This document shows, in pieces, positions 9,108-18,643 of a stretch of 64,000 nt of DNA. Below the pieces are notes generated by a model, which made no database searches, was not told where the DNA came from, and was given only the letters and a program-made list of their open reading frames with translations. The position numbers and the translations under genes were made by a program. The first letter of the stretch is position 1. Each line of letters opens with the position of its first letter. The DNA lies in assembly GCA_024635995.1 (NCBI GenBank), contig JAGXHW010000006.1:1-64000 (forward strand). The letters run 5' to 3'. The DNA is from Clostridiaceae bacterium. Its GTDB lineage: Bacteria > Bacillota > Clostridia > Peptostreptococcales > Tindalliaceae.

Positions 9108-9396
9108 GTATAAATTTGATTCTAAGGATAATATCACACCATTATCATGATGGTGTAACAGAGTTGTCTTAATTTTGTCACAAGTTTCATGTATAATGAA
9201 CTGTAACAAGAATGCTCGTCATGAATTGTCATAATGTTTCAAAAATGTCATACTTTTTTCCTTGAGAGTGTGTTATAATCAATGCAAACCGGGTATCGGT
9301 ACTCTATAAAAAATCAGTAATACATTTATTCATAACATCAGCACTTATTTGCAATTCTTATCACATCATCCGATTGGTTTGAGAGGAGGATCACTA

Positions 9397-10731
9397 ATGT
9401 TTTTTATTCATTTGAAAAAAAATAAAGGCTCGGCGCTGTTAACCGTAATAATTATTATGGCATTTTTGTTTATTATTGGAACTTCAATCCTTTCTACAAG
9501 TGTTACAGAAGCAAAACAAGCTGTTCAACATTCCAATAAAGTGCAAGCAAACTATCTTGCACGTACCGCTGTTGATGATACAGCATATCGCCTTCTTGAA
9601 AACGACTCATTTACTCCATCATCTGATCCTTATGAATTAGACAGCAATTCTTCGTTTTCAGTTGTCATTGAAAATGTTGTAGTGGATACTGATGAATACG
9701 AGTCGGTAACAGGGTTCAGAGTTGTAGGCACTGGTTTGCAAAATAGTGTGCAGAGCAAAGTAGCATTAACTCTCTTAGAAGCCACTATTAGTATGGCTGT
9801 GGAAAGTGCTATTTATTCAAACACAGATATAGATATATCGCTTCTGGACGTTACAGGTACGGTTTCATCCCTTGGGGATATTAAGTATCACAAGAACAAG
9901 TTTGATGGTGATCACGCTCTGACTTTTGAAGATAGATTTGGATCTTTGTATTATGATTTGATTAAACACTACTTTTACTTTGAAGATGGTGTAGGAACCA
10001 CAGACTATGTGTTAGGATATCCTCATGGGCGAAGTGCTGGTTCATTTAACAATACATTAACGAATCTAGTTGACACACTAGCACCTGCAGTAGCAGACCC
10101 AGTAGAATTTACCGATGGAGAAGGGATAATTAGTGCAAGTGGTTCTTATGAAACTATGTATATTGATCAAAATAAGCTAATCATTGATACCACAAGTTAT
10201 GATTCTGCAACAAGTAGTCCTGAAGGATTTAGTGTTGGCAATCCTATGATTATTATTCTTGATTCATTGGACATGGACCCTCAAGGCAGCATTGAAATTG
10301 AAGGAGATGGACATGTCCGTATATATGTAAAAGATAGTATATATTCAAAAGGCGATTTTACCATTGGTAATGCTACAATGGAATTGTTTGCAGTTGACGA
10401 TGCATATTTAGAATTTCAGACTCCTTTATATTTGGACAGTAGTGCTGAAAGTGTAACAGATCCTGACAACGTTAGAATTTTACTTGATAAAGGAAGTACT
10501 CTTGAAATACAGGCAAACGGAGAGTTTAACGCTTATATTTTAGGCCCTGGTGCAAACATTAAGCTAGTCAGTAGCCAAACTACTCTTAATGGTTTTATTA
10601 TAGGTGATGTGTTTGGTGGAGAAACTAATGACAAACCAAATGGTATTGTTAATTACATTCCTCCCGATATTGATATGTGGAAAGACATTGATTTTCCTCT
10701 TACAAAATGGATGTATGAAAAAATCAGCTAA
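9397..10731 (+). CDS. PilX-like T4P minor pilin/assembly protein
   Basis: N-terminal KNKGSALLTVIIIMAFLFIIGTSILS...QANYLARTAVDDTAY; SD GAGAGGAGG before ATG 9397; followed by other prepilins. Confidence 0.75.
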   Translation: MFFIHLKKNKGSALLTVIIIMAFLFIIGTSILSTSVTEAKQAVQHSNKVQANYLARTAVDDTAYRLLENDSFTPSSDPYELDSNSSFSVVIENVVVDTDEYESVTGFRVVGTGLQNSVQSKVALTLLEATISMAVESAIYSNTDIDISLLDVTGTVSSLGDIKYHKNKFDGDHALTFEDRFGSLYYDLIKHYFYFEDGVGTTDYVLGYPHGRSAGSFNNTLTNLVDTLAPAVADPVEFTDGEGIISASGSYETMYIDQNKLIIDTTSYDSATSSPEGFSVGNPMIIILDSLDMDPQGSIEIEGDGHVRIYVKDSIYSKGDFTIGNATMELFAVDDAYLEFQTPLYLDSSAESVTDPDNVRILLDKGSTLEIQANGEFNAYILGPGANIKLVSSQTTLNGFIIGDVFGGETNDKPNGIVNYIPPDIDMWKDIDFPLTKWMYEKIS

Positions 10732-10763
10732 TTTTAAACCTTTGAATGTTAGGAGCGATTCTG

Positions 10764-11243
10764 ATGAAAGTCATTTCGAATAAAAAAGGACTAACTCTAA
10801 TTGAAGTCATAATTGCAATGGCTATTTTAGGCATTATATCTGTGTCCTTTTTAGGAATGTTTTCAAGTGCTGTTACTACTATCTACTTTATGGGAGATCA
10901 TAGTAAATCTGTTGCAGAAGCTCAAACCATTCTTGATCTGCTGTACGAAGAAACGGATCGTACTCCAGTTAGTCCAGTCACTTTTAGTGATGAGATTGCT
11001 TCAGTTATGACAAGTCTTTCATATGATAGTGGAGACTACTTTATTTATAATTATGTTGGTAATATTGAAGATACAGATTTTTACGATGGTTATATGGGCG
11101 AAAAAATTAAACTGTACTGGACTGAAAAAGATCTGATTGGTCAGGATGATGTTAAAACCGTCTCTATAATGATGTTTTATCGCAATAACAGTAGACATAT
11201 TAGCTTAACGACACCTATGCCTGATATCTCCGATTACGAATAA
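10764..11243 (+). CDS. Type IV prepilin-like protein (PilV/GspI-like)
   Basis: Class III signal KKGLTLIEVIIAMAILGIISVSFLGMF. Confidence 0.85.
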   Translation: MKVISNKKGLTLIEVIIAMAILGIISVSFLGMFSSAVTTIYFMGDHSKSVAEAQTILDLLYEETDRTPVSPVTFSDEIASVMTSLSYDSGDYFIYNYVGNIEDTDFYDGYMGEKIKLYWTEKDLIGQDDVKTVSIMMFYRNNSRHISLTTPMPDISDYE

Positions 11244-11257
11244 AGGAGTGAATAAAG

Positions 11258-12130
11258 ATGAATAAAGTTAATGCCCATCTTAAAAAAACTTCTGGTGTGA
11301 CGCTTATAGAAATGATAATTGCTGTTGCTATTGTCATGATTGTTATCGGTGCTGCATGGACTGTGTTTGCTTTTGGAAACACCACTTTCATAAGAGGAAA
11401 TACACAGTATGACATTCAAAGCGATGTGAGATTAGCAGCTGGGTATATCACTAACGAAGTCCGCTATTCAACAGTTGTTGAACTTATTCCAGAAATCAAA
11501 ACTGATTCATTTGAAAGCGGATTTGATTACATTACGATTAATCCTGCAACTGGACAATTACTGCATTTTGAAGCAGCTAATTTTGCCAGTCCAAAGGCTT
11601 ATGGGCTTAATTTGACAGACGATTTTTCTTTCAACTCAGCAAATGGAAATGAGCTTGAAGTGTTTCTATCAGGTAGTCACAGTGGCCAGGCCTTCTCATT
11701 GAATCACAAAATATCTTTACCTAATTTAGTTTTATTGAATAAAGATATTGTCATAGGTGCTGAGACTGAATATAAGACCATAAGATTCAACAATAGTGAT
11801 CCTGGTAGTTTCAGCTGGGATGATGGTGGTGGAACACCAGGCGGAACACCTGTTGACCCGCCTGGGGGTACTATTGATATTGAAATCGAACTGCCCAGTC
11901 ACAATAATCACCGAATCGTATACCCAGTAGGTGGATCAACTTATAGTGTAGACAATAAAACACTCAAGTATACTTTTGAAAACATTTTACTGAGTGCAGG
12001 GTCAACTTTTAGCTTCGATGTCCAATATAAAGATTCCGGATGGAATAAGTATGGAGAAACAAGAATTGTTGATTTAGATCCTGCTAATTTCGACGATGGC
12101 GAATCAACTTTTGCAATAAAAATCCCATAA
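11258..12130 (+). CDS. Type IV prepilin-like protein (PilW/GspJ-like)
   Basis: KTSGVTLIEMIIAVAIVMIVIGAAWTVF N-terminus. Confidence 0.8.
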   Translation: MNKVNAHLKKTSGVTLIEMIIAVAIVMIVIGAAWTVFAFGNTTFIRGNTQYDIQSDVRLAAGYITNEVRYSTVVELIPEIKTDSFESGFDYITINPATGQLLHFEAANFASPKAYGLNLTDDFSFNSANGNELEVFLSGSHSGQAFSLNHKISLPNLVLLNKDIVIGAETEYKTIRFNNSDPGSFSWDDGGGTPGGTPVDPPGGTIDIEIELPSHNNHRIVYPVGGSTYSVDNKTLKYTFENILLSAGSTFSFDVQYKDSGWNKYGETRIVDLDPANFDDGESTFAIKIP

Positions 12131-12167
12131 GGTTCATCGACATTATCAATTAGTTCAGGAGGTATAT

Positions 12168-12935
12168 GTGGAAATTCTTTTAGTTTATATCATGTTTATT
12201 TTGTTTTTATTAATCGGCTCTTTTCTTAACGTATGTATATACCGTATACCAAGAGAAGAGTCAATTGCCTATCCACCGTCTCATTGTCCTGAGTGCAATT
12301 CAAGGATAAAGGCCATTGATTTGATTCCGGTAGTCAGCTGGTTAGCATTAAAAGGGCGTTGTCGAACTTGTGAAACAAAGATTCCAGCCAGATATCCTCT
12401 TATTGAAATGCTGACTGGGATTATCTTATTACTCACATACAAGGTAACTGGCTTCAACATTAACTTCATCTTTACAGCAATATTAATAGCAACACTGATC
12501 ACCATTACCTTTATTGACCTTGACCACAAAATCATACCCGACGGGCTTGTAATTTTTTTATTCGCAGTCGGATTTATGGATAAAGTTTCTTCCGTAATAC
12601 AGAACCAACCGGCATTTTGGGTAAACAGCATATGGGGTTTGTTACTCGGAGGGGGCTTTTTTCTGTTGATTGCCGTTATTTCCAATGGCGGTATGGGGGG
12701 TGGAGACATTAAATTAATGGCCGCCCTTGGTTTTTGGTTTGGGTGGCGTGGGATTCTCATGGTGATGTTTTTATCCTTCATCATTGGAGGTTTCGTATCC
12801 GCAGGTTTATTGTTCGCCCGCAGTGCAGGCCGAAAACAGATGGTACCTTTTGGTCCTTTCATTGCAGTTGGAGCTTATTTAACTGCCCTGTATGGTACTG
12901 GTATATGGGATTGGTATTTATCCTGTTTCATGTAA
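12168..12935 (+). CDS. pilD: Prepilin peptidase (A24A family)
   Basis: SFLNVCIYRIPREESI...CPECN...CRTCETKIPARYPLIE; FIDLDHKIIPD and GGGDIKLMAALG catalytic motifs. Confidence 0.95.
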   Translation: MEILLVYIMFILFLLIGSFLNVCIYRIPREESIAYPPSHCPECNSRIKAIDLIPVVSWLALKGRCRTCETKIPARYPLIEMLTGIILLLTYKVTGFNINFIFTAILIATLITITFIDLDHKIIPDGLVIFLFAVGFMDKVSSVIQNQPAFWVNSIWGLLLGGGFFLLIAVISNGGMGGGDIKLMAALGFWFGWRGILMVMFLSFIIGGFVSAGLLFARSAGRKQMVPFGPFIAVGAYLTALYGTGIWDWYLSCFM

Positions 12936-12958
12936 AAGATGACAGGGGTTGATTGCCC

Positions 12959-14137
12959 ATGCGGATTACAAAACGAGAAAAAGTCTTGCTCGCATTGCTA
13001 ATTTTTGCATTGCTTTTTTATGCAGGTTACCGCTTTCTGGTGATTGACCAGTTGACAGAAATAGATGTCGCAACATCGGAATTGGCTTATTTGCAACAGG
13101 AAATAATACGCTTGGAGAGAATAGAAGAAGAACGCAGTAATCTTGAGCTTGAAATAGCAAGTGTACAAGAACAGCAGAGTAACATAAAGAACGACTTCTT
13201 TTCACTCATAGATGAGCAGGAAGAGATTATTTTGTTGCTAAATGAATTTTTGCTGAACCCTAATGTGGACGCCACTTCTGTTGCTTTTACGACACCAGGA
13301 ACAGAAACAGTAGAAGAGGTTGAACTTTATTTTATGGACGTGACCCTGTCTTACCAATCAGACTACCCTGCATTGTTACGATTATTCCGTTCGGTTTGGA
13401 ATTTTGAACGAAAATTGATCTTACACCAGGTGAATATGAATACTTCCGATGAACAGGAAATAAGTGGAAATTTTCAAATGCGGTTTTATGATCTTTCACA
13501 AATTACCGGCGAACTTGACCGATTGTTTTCATGGTTGCAGGTGATGGAATCAATCAAGAATGATCCCTTTTCCGGTATGGGTGACGGTATAAATATAAAC
13601 GAACGATATGATATGCTTGCACCTGTTGAGAGAGAAGAACCTATTGAAGCTGAACCGGAAGAGTTTACCGAACCGGAAGAAATCACAGAAGAAGAAATTG
13701 AGGAAGAAGTAGAAGAGGAGCCTGAAGACGATATTCCAGAAGTGGTAACACCACCTGTGGCTATTGAAGAACCTGAACCTGAAGCCCCTCCAGTAGAAGT
13801 TAGTCCGCCTGAAGCGGACCAAATCATTGACTTGATCCGTTCACTGGAAGTTTTAAATGCCACAAGCCAGTCACCTACGATTATCGCACCTATTACCACT
13901 GGTGATGATTCCTTCATGTTTGTGAGTACATCGGCAGGGCCGGGTGCAGCCGTTAACATTGCATTTAATGGAAGTAGTGCCACCGTTGTTCGAAATGTAG
14001 AACCAAACCAAAACCGGAACGGCAGCATTACCATTCGGGTATCAGCGAACGATGGCAGTACGGCTACAAAAACCTTTACAGTCTTGATTCCAAATGGTTA
14101 CAGTGAACCTTATAATGCTGTAACTGTCTTTGAATAA
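12959..14137 (+). CDS. PilO-like protein, paralog 1, with acidic/proline-rich linker and C-terminal beta-rich domain
   Basis: N-terminal TM plus coiled coil closely similar to the 15862 ORF; C-terminal E/P-rich linker then ...FMFVSTSAGPGAAVNIAFNGSSATVVRNV...TVLIPNGYSEPYNAVTVFE. Confidence 0.75.
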   Translation: MRITKREKVLLALLIFALLFYAGYRFLVIDQLTEIDVATSELAYLQQEIIRLERIEEERSNLELEIASVQEQQSNIKNDFFSLIDEQEEIILLLNEFLLNPNVDATSVAFTTPGTETVEEVELYFMDVTLSYQSDYPALLRLFRSVWNFERKLILHQVNMNTSDEQEISGNFQMRFYDLSQITGELDRLFSWLQVMESIKNDPFSGMGDGININERYDMLAPVEREEPIEAEPEEFTEPEEITEEEIEEEVEEEPEDDIPEVVTPPVAIEEPEPEAPPVEVSPPEADQIIDLIRSLEVLNATSQSPTIIAPITTGDDSFMFVSTSAGPGAAVNIAFNGSSATVVRNVEPNQNRNGSITIRVSANDGSTATKTFTVLIPNGYSEPYNAVTVFE

Positions 14138-14184
14138 ATCTATAAGAAAGCCTATGGACTTTTTCTAAAAAGGAGGTTACGGCA

Positions 14185-15294
14185 TTGGCGCGAAAAAAAG
14201 TGCTAAATTTGACAGGAAAAGATGTAGTGTCCATTGATATTGGTCAGCACACGACCAAAATCGTGGCAGGTAAACCGGGTAAGAATGAGATTACCGTACA
14301 GCATGCGGCGTCCATTCCCACACCACGGGACAGCTACGACAAGGGACGTATTACCAATTTCAATGGCATGCGGAAATCCATCGGGGGCTTGTTGGACTCA
14401 CTGAAGGTGCGGTCCCGGATGGCGCTGTGTTCCATTGAAAGCACCGAGGTGATCACCCGGGAGGTAATGATTCCTACCGCTTCTGAGGCTGAGATTGAAA
14501 AAATGCTGGAATTTGAAATTCAGCAGTACATGCCCATTGAAATGAAGGACTATATCGTACAGACGAAAAAACTGGAGGATGTGGTGGAGGACGGTGCTTC
14601 CAAGGTTCGTATGCTTGTGACTGCGGTGCCCAAGGAACTGGCACAGAACTATTATGAGCTGTTCAATTCCATGAACCTTCAACCGACGGTGCTGGACATT
14701 CAGTCTAACGCGGTGGACAAGCTGATTGACATGAACATGCAGATCAATGGAAACAGTGAATTGAAGGATCAGGCCGTGGCCATGATTGACATCGGCTTCA
14801 GCCACATTAACGTGATTGTGTTTGAAAACGGTCATTACAAATTCAACCGGTCCATCAACCTGGGGGCCCGAAATATTGACAGCAACCTGGCCAACTTTAT
14901 GGACATCACCTACGAAGAGGCTGAACAATACAAACTTGAGATTGATGACCTGAACCAGCCCCTGGACATGGAGGGCGACCTGAACCAGGACGAGGAAGCT
15001 GCTAGGAAACTGCGGGTGCTGAACATTGTACGCAACTCAATTGATTCCTGGATTGAGGAAATTGAACGGATTTTCAAGTATTACACCACCAGGAGCATTG
15101 GCAACACCATTGACGCCATTTACCTGTACGGTGGCACGGCAGAAATGAAGGGGCTGGACCAGTATTTTCTGGATGTGTTCAACATTCCTACCAGCTCTGT
15201 GAACAGCATGAGTAATGTGAAAATCAATCATTATGAGGGTGAGGCATCCTTATCGTCATACATTAATTCATTAGGCACCATGGTCCGTAGATAG
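14185..15294 (+). CDS. pilM: PilM-like actin-fold T4P assembly protein
   Basis: VVSIDIGQHTTKIVAGK...EVMIPTASEAEIEKMLEFEIQQYMP...AMIDIGFSHINVIVFENGHYKFNRSINLGA. Confidence 0.9.
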   Translation: MARKKVLNLTGKDVVSIDIGQHTTKIVAGKPGKNEITVQHAASIPTPRDSYDKGRITNFNGMRKSIGGLLDSLKVRSRMALCSIESTEVITREVMIPTASEAEIEKMLEFEIQQYMPIEMKDYIVQTKKLEDVVEDGASKVRMLVTAVPKELAQNYYELFNSMNLQPTVLDIQSNAVDKLIDMNMQINGNSELKDQAVAMIDIGFSHINVIVFENGHYKFNRSINLGARNIDSNLANFMDITYEEAEQYKLEIDDLNQPLDMEGDLNQDEEAARKLRVLNIVRNSIDSWIEEIERIFKYYTTRSIGNTIDAIYLYGGTAEMKGLDQYFLDVFNIPTSSVNSMSNVKINHYEGEASLSSYINSLGTMVRR

Positions 15295-15310
15295 AAAGGG
15301 GGTTGGTTAA

Positions 15311-15865
15311 ATGCGTGATTTCAACTTTTTTGAAGCCTTTGAACAAAAGAAAAAACGCAGTGATGGACCCCGCGTCGGGTATCCATTGGTGCTGATCCTG
15401 GTCATTCTGGCGGCGGCCGCCTGGCCTGCCTACAATTTTTACCAGCTTAGTCAGTTAAACACCAGCATTGCTGAGCATGAACAACGCCTTACCACAGACC
15501 CACGTTACCCGCTTTTCCAGGAAGTGGAACAGAAACAGGTGGAACTGGCAGAAGAACAGAGCCGGTTGCAGTCTCTGGAAGCCTCGGCAGAGCTGATTCA
15601 TTCACGGGAAGTGATTGATGAACTGCTGCTGTACACCATTGTCTCTTCCATGCCTGAAGACACTTCCCTAAATAGCATGAACATCTCTGGACGGAATATA
15701 AATGTTACCGGCACGGCGCGCAGTAAACCGGCCATTGCTGAATTTGAATATAACATCCGCAACACAGAACGGTTTGAAATGATCTTCATTCCTTCCATAA
15801 CCGAAAGCGAAGACATGTGGCAGTTTAACATGACCTTCTCTGTAAAGGAAGGTGTTGTAGAATGA
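15311..15865 (+). CDS. pilN: PilN-like T4P assembly protein
   Basis: Single TM plus coiled coil directly downstream of pilM. Confidence 0.8.
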   Translation: MRDFNFFEAFEQKKKRSDGPRVGYPLVLILVILAAAAWPAYNFYQLSQLNTSIAEHEQRLTTDPRYPLFQEVEQKQVELAEEQSRLQSLEASAELIHSREVIDELLLYTIVSSMPEDTSLNSMNISGRNINVTGTARSKPAIAEFEYNIRNTERFEMIFIPSITESEDMWQFNMTFSVKEGVVE

Positions 15866-17070
15866 GAATGACACGACGGGAAAAAGTGCTGTTAGCCATC
15901 CTGCTTTTTGCTTTGTTATTTTATGCCGGTTACCGTTTTCTGGTGGTTGACCAACTGGTGGAATTGGAACAGGGAGAGCAACAGCTATCTAATTTAAGAA
16001 CTGAAATTGCACGACTTGAAACCATTGAACAGGAAAAGGAAGACCTGGACACCCAGATTGCTGCGGTGAAAGAAGATCAGGAGGTTGTACGGGGCGAATT
16101 TTTCTCTTTAATAGAGGAGCAGGAAGAAATTATTTTATTGATTAACGAATTTTTGATGAACCCAGACGTGAACGCCACCGCACTGAGTTTTACACCACCG
16201 ACTCTTGAAACGGTAGAAGGTGTAGAAGGTGAAGAAAATGTAGAGTTGTCGCGTATGGATGTGACCATGTCGTACAACGCCAACTACCCGTCCCTTTTGA
16301 ATTTAATGCGTGCTGTCTGGCAGTTTGACCGGAAAATAGTCATTGGTCAGCTGAACATGAACGCAGAGGCTGAGGGTGAACTTTCAGGCAATTTCCAGAT
16401 GAACCTGTATGACCTGGCCCACCTGACGGGAGAAGTTGACCGTCTGTTCATGTGGTTCCAGGACATGGAGGCAGTGAAAACAAACCCTTTTTCTGATGCT
16501 GCTCCGGAAAGATTTTTCCAGGTCCGTTATCTGTTCCGCGATTCAGAGCAGGCCATTCTGGCGCAGCGACCCTATGTACCCTTTGAAGACCTTGAAGGTC
16601 ACTGGGCAGAAGAAGCAGTACATGCCCTGGGAGAACGCGGTGTATTTCCACCTTCCGGTAATATGAATTACATGCCGGAAGAACTGATTACGCGGGCTGA
16701 ATTTATTATTTTGTTGGACCGGCTGTATGAGTGGCCCATCCCTGAGATACCCCTTGACCTGACGGATTTTGATGACTATGAAGAAATCGGGCGCTACGAG
16801 AGCGCTGTGTCACGTGCGGTGTTCAGCGGTTATCTCCGGGGCTATATTGTGGGTTACCCGGACAACACCCTGCGGCCCAACAACCCCATTACCTATGAAG
16901 AAGTGGAGCATGTGATGAAAAAGGTGCTGGAAGACCAGACTTTTAACTGGTCTGACATTGCCAGTGAGATTGAGGAAGAAACCGGCCATGTTTCTGCAGG
17001 CATTGAAGACATTAACGCCAGCATGAACCGGGCAGAAGCCGCTTATTTCCTGTACTGGTTGAACCGATAA
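15862..17070 (+). CDS. PilO-like protein, paralog 2, with C-terminal S-layer homology (SLH) repeats
   Basis: PilO-like N-terminus (TRREKVLLAILLFALLFYAGYRFLVVDQL...); C-terminus FEDLEGHWAEEAVHALGERGVF...ELITRAEFIILLDRLYEW and SGYLRGYIVGYPDNTLRPNNPITYEEVEHVMKKVL are SLH-like. Confidence 0.85.
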   Translation: MRMTRREKVLLAILLFALLFYAGYRFLVVDQLVELEQGEQQLSNLRTEIARLETIEQEKEDLDTQIAAVKEDQEVVRGEFFSLIEEQEEIILLINEFLMNPDVNATALSFTPPTLETVEGVEGEENVELSRMDVTMSYNANYPSLLNLMRAVWQFDRKIVIGQLNMNAEAEGELSGNFQMNLYDLAHLTGEVDRLFMWFQDMEAVKTNPFSDAAPERFFQVRYLFRDSEQAILAQRPYVPFEDLEGHWAEEAVHALGERGVFPPSGNMNYMPEELITRAEFIILLDRLYEWPIPEIPLDLTDFDDYEEIGRYESAVSRAVFSGYLRGYIVGYPDNTLRPNNPITYEEVEHVMKKVLEDQTFNWSDIASEIEEETGHVSAGIEDINASMNRAEAAYFLYWLNR

Positions 17071-17174
17071 CACACTAAACGCCTGATGACAATTAACCTG
17101 ATAAAAAGAGAGGGTTGATGTAGATGACGGAAGGATGCAGGTCTCTGGTGGAAATTATTTTACTGGAATAACCT

Positions 17175-17244
17175 AAAACCGACGTAACCCATGTCGGCAG
17201 GCTTATTGTGATGCCTGCTCTGTTTCGGGTGACGCCGGTTTTTT
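17175..17244 (+). terminator. Complex terminator-like structured region
   Basis: Outer arms AAAACCGACGTAACCC/GGGTGACGCCGGTTTT, inner GCAGGC/GCCTGC hairpin, ends in TTTTTT. Confidence 0.55.
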
Positions 17245-17290
17245 AGTTTCCTTTTCTGTTGAAAGGTTGAAGTGGTAGGGGGGGGTAACA

Positions 17291-18535
17291 ATGGACAATT
17301 CATCGATTCAAAGCGAATTAGACCCTATGGTGCTGGAACAGATTATGAAAGCCTACCCCGGGGATGTGATGATTGTTGACAGGGAGTACACCATTGTGTA
17401 CACCAACATCAGTCCGCATCATGAGCTGACCCATGAGGAAAGCCTGATAGGTGAAAAATGTTACCATCATTGCAAATATTTACAGCGCGGATCCACGGAC
17501 TGTTACGCTAAAAAAGTGTTTGCCAGCGGAGAGCCGGCCAAGGGGCTTCATTATCAGCTTAAAACGGGAAAATGGCTTGAAATCACCGCTATTCCCCTGA
17601 GAAACCTGGATGATGAGGTGTACCTGGTAGCGGAGTTTATAGCAGACGTGACGGAGTACAAGCAACTGAACTTGTTGGAAGCCGAGGCTGAAGGGCTGCC
17701 TGTGAAAGAACGGCGGGCAATGTCTTTGGTGCCCAACCTAGTGGGGGAGTGGACTTGGTACCCCCGGAGCAATGACATGGATTTTTCCAATGATTTTTTG
17801 GAGATGCTGGGGTATGGTATCGGGGAACTGAAGCCAAGCTTTTCACATTTTACTGAATTGGTGCATCCCAAGGAGTTTGGTCCTTTGCTAAAGGAGCTGC
17901 AGGCTTTACAGAAACAGAAAAATGAGACTTTTTCCATGGAATACCGGATGAAGTGTGCCGACGGCCATTATATATGGGTGCAAGGGGAGGCAACATCCCG
18001 CCTGGACAGGGACGGCAGTCTTTTGGAGATCAAAGGAAGCCATAAAGACATTTCTGAGGTGAAGAAACGGGAAGAAGAAGCCCTGGTGCAGAAAATCAGG
18101 GATGAAGCCACGGGCCTTTACTCAAGGTTGTATTTTGAAGACGCCCTGGTCCGTTTGAATACGGATCGCATGCACCCCATTTCTTTGTTTTTCGTGGAAG
18201 CCAACCCGGCCACCATGGCAGAATACAAGGTGCGAAGTGCGGCCCACTTGATGCAATGCATTTTCCGAAAAGAAGATATCATTGCCCGGTGGGATGACCA
18301 CACTTTTGCCATTGTGCTGCCTAACACGGGAACAGATGTGACCGGGTCCATTTATAACCGCATTGTGGAGGCTGGCCATATGCAGGATAACCCCATGTCT
18401 GGCTATGACCTGCACATTGGGGTGGCCACCAAGCAAACAGTTTCCGATGACATGGAAGCGGTTTTTGCAGCGGCACGGGACCAGCTGGTTAAGCTGCGCC
18501 AGCAGGACAATGCTCCGCCGGCAGACAGTGAATAG
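17291..18535 (+). CDS. PAS-PAS signalling protein with degenerate GGDEF domain
   Basis: Two PAS-like regions; GGDEF-like C-terminus with FRKEDIIARWDDHTFAIVLP (DDHTF in place of GGDEF). Confidence 0.8.
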   Translation: MDNSSIQSELDPMVLEQIMKAYPGDVMIVDREYTIVYTNISPHHELTHEESLIGEKCYHHCKYLQRGSTDCYAKKVFASGEPAKGLHYQLKTGKWLEITAIPLRNLDDEVYLVAEFIADVTEYKQLNLLEAEAEGLPVKERRAMSLVPNLVGEWTWYPRSNDMDFSNDFLEMLGYGIGELKPSFSHFTELVHPKEFGPLLKELQALQKQKNETFSMEYRMKCADGHYIWVQGEATSRLDRDGSLLEIKGSHKDISEVKKREEEALVQKIRDEATGLYSRLYFEDALVRLNTDRMHPISLFFVEANPATMAEYKVRSAAHLMQCIFRKEDIIARWDDHTFAIVLPNTGTDVTGSIYNRIVEAGHMQDNPMSGYDLHIGVATKQTVSDDMEAVFAAARDQLVKLRQQDNAPPADSE

Positions 18536-18643
18536 GAAATCCAGACCATTTTGACGTATGTGATATCCATAGCACATGGTTTGTGTTAAGATGTAATCAA
18601 TTGTTTGGTAGAATGTTTTGTGAAAGCGTGAAAATATATCCTT

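Noticed and set aside
12281-12862. 193-aa minus-strand ORF
   Set aside because: Antisense shadow of the prepilin peptidase gene.
17160-17250. c-di-GMP (GEMM-I/II) riboswitch
   Set aside because: The conserved GEMM motifs are not present; kept only as a structured terminator candidate.
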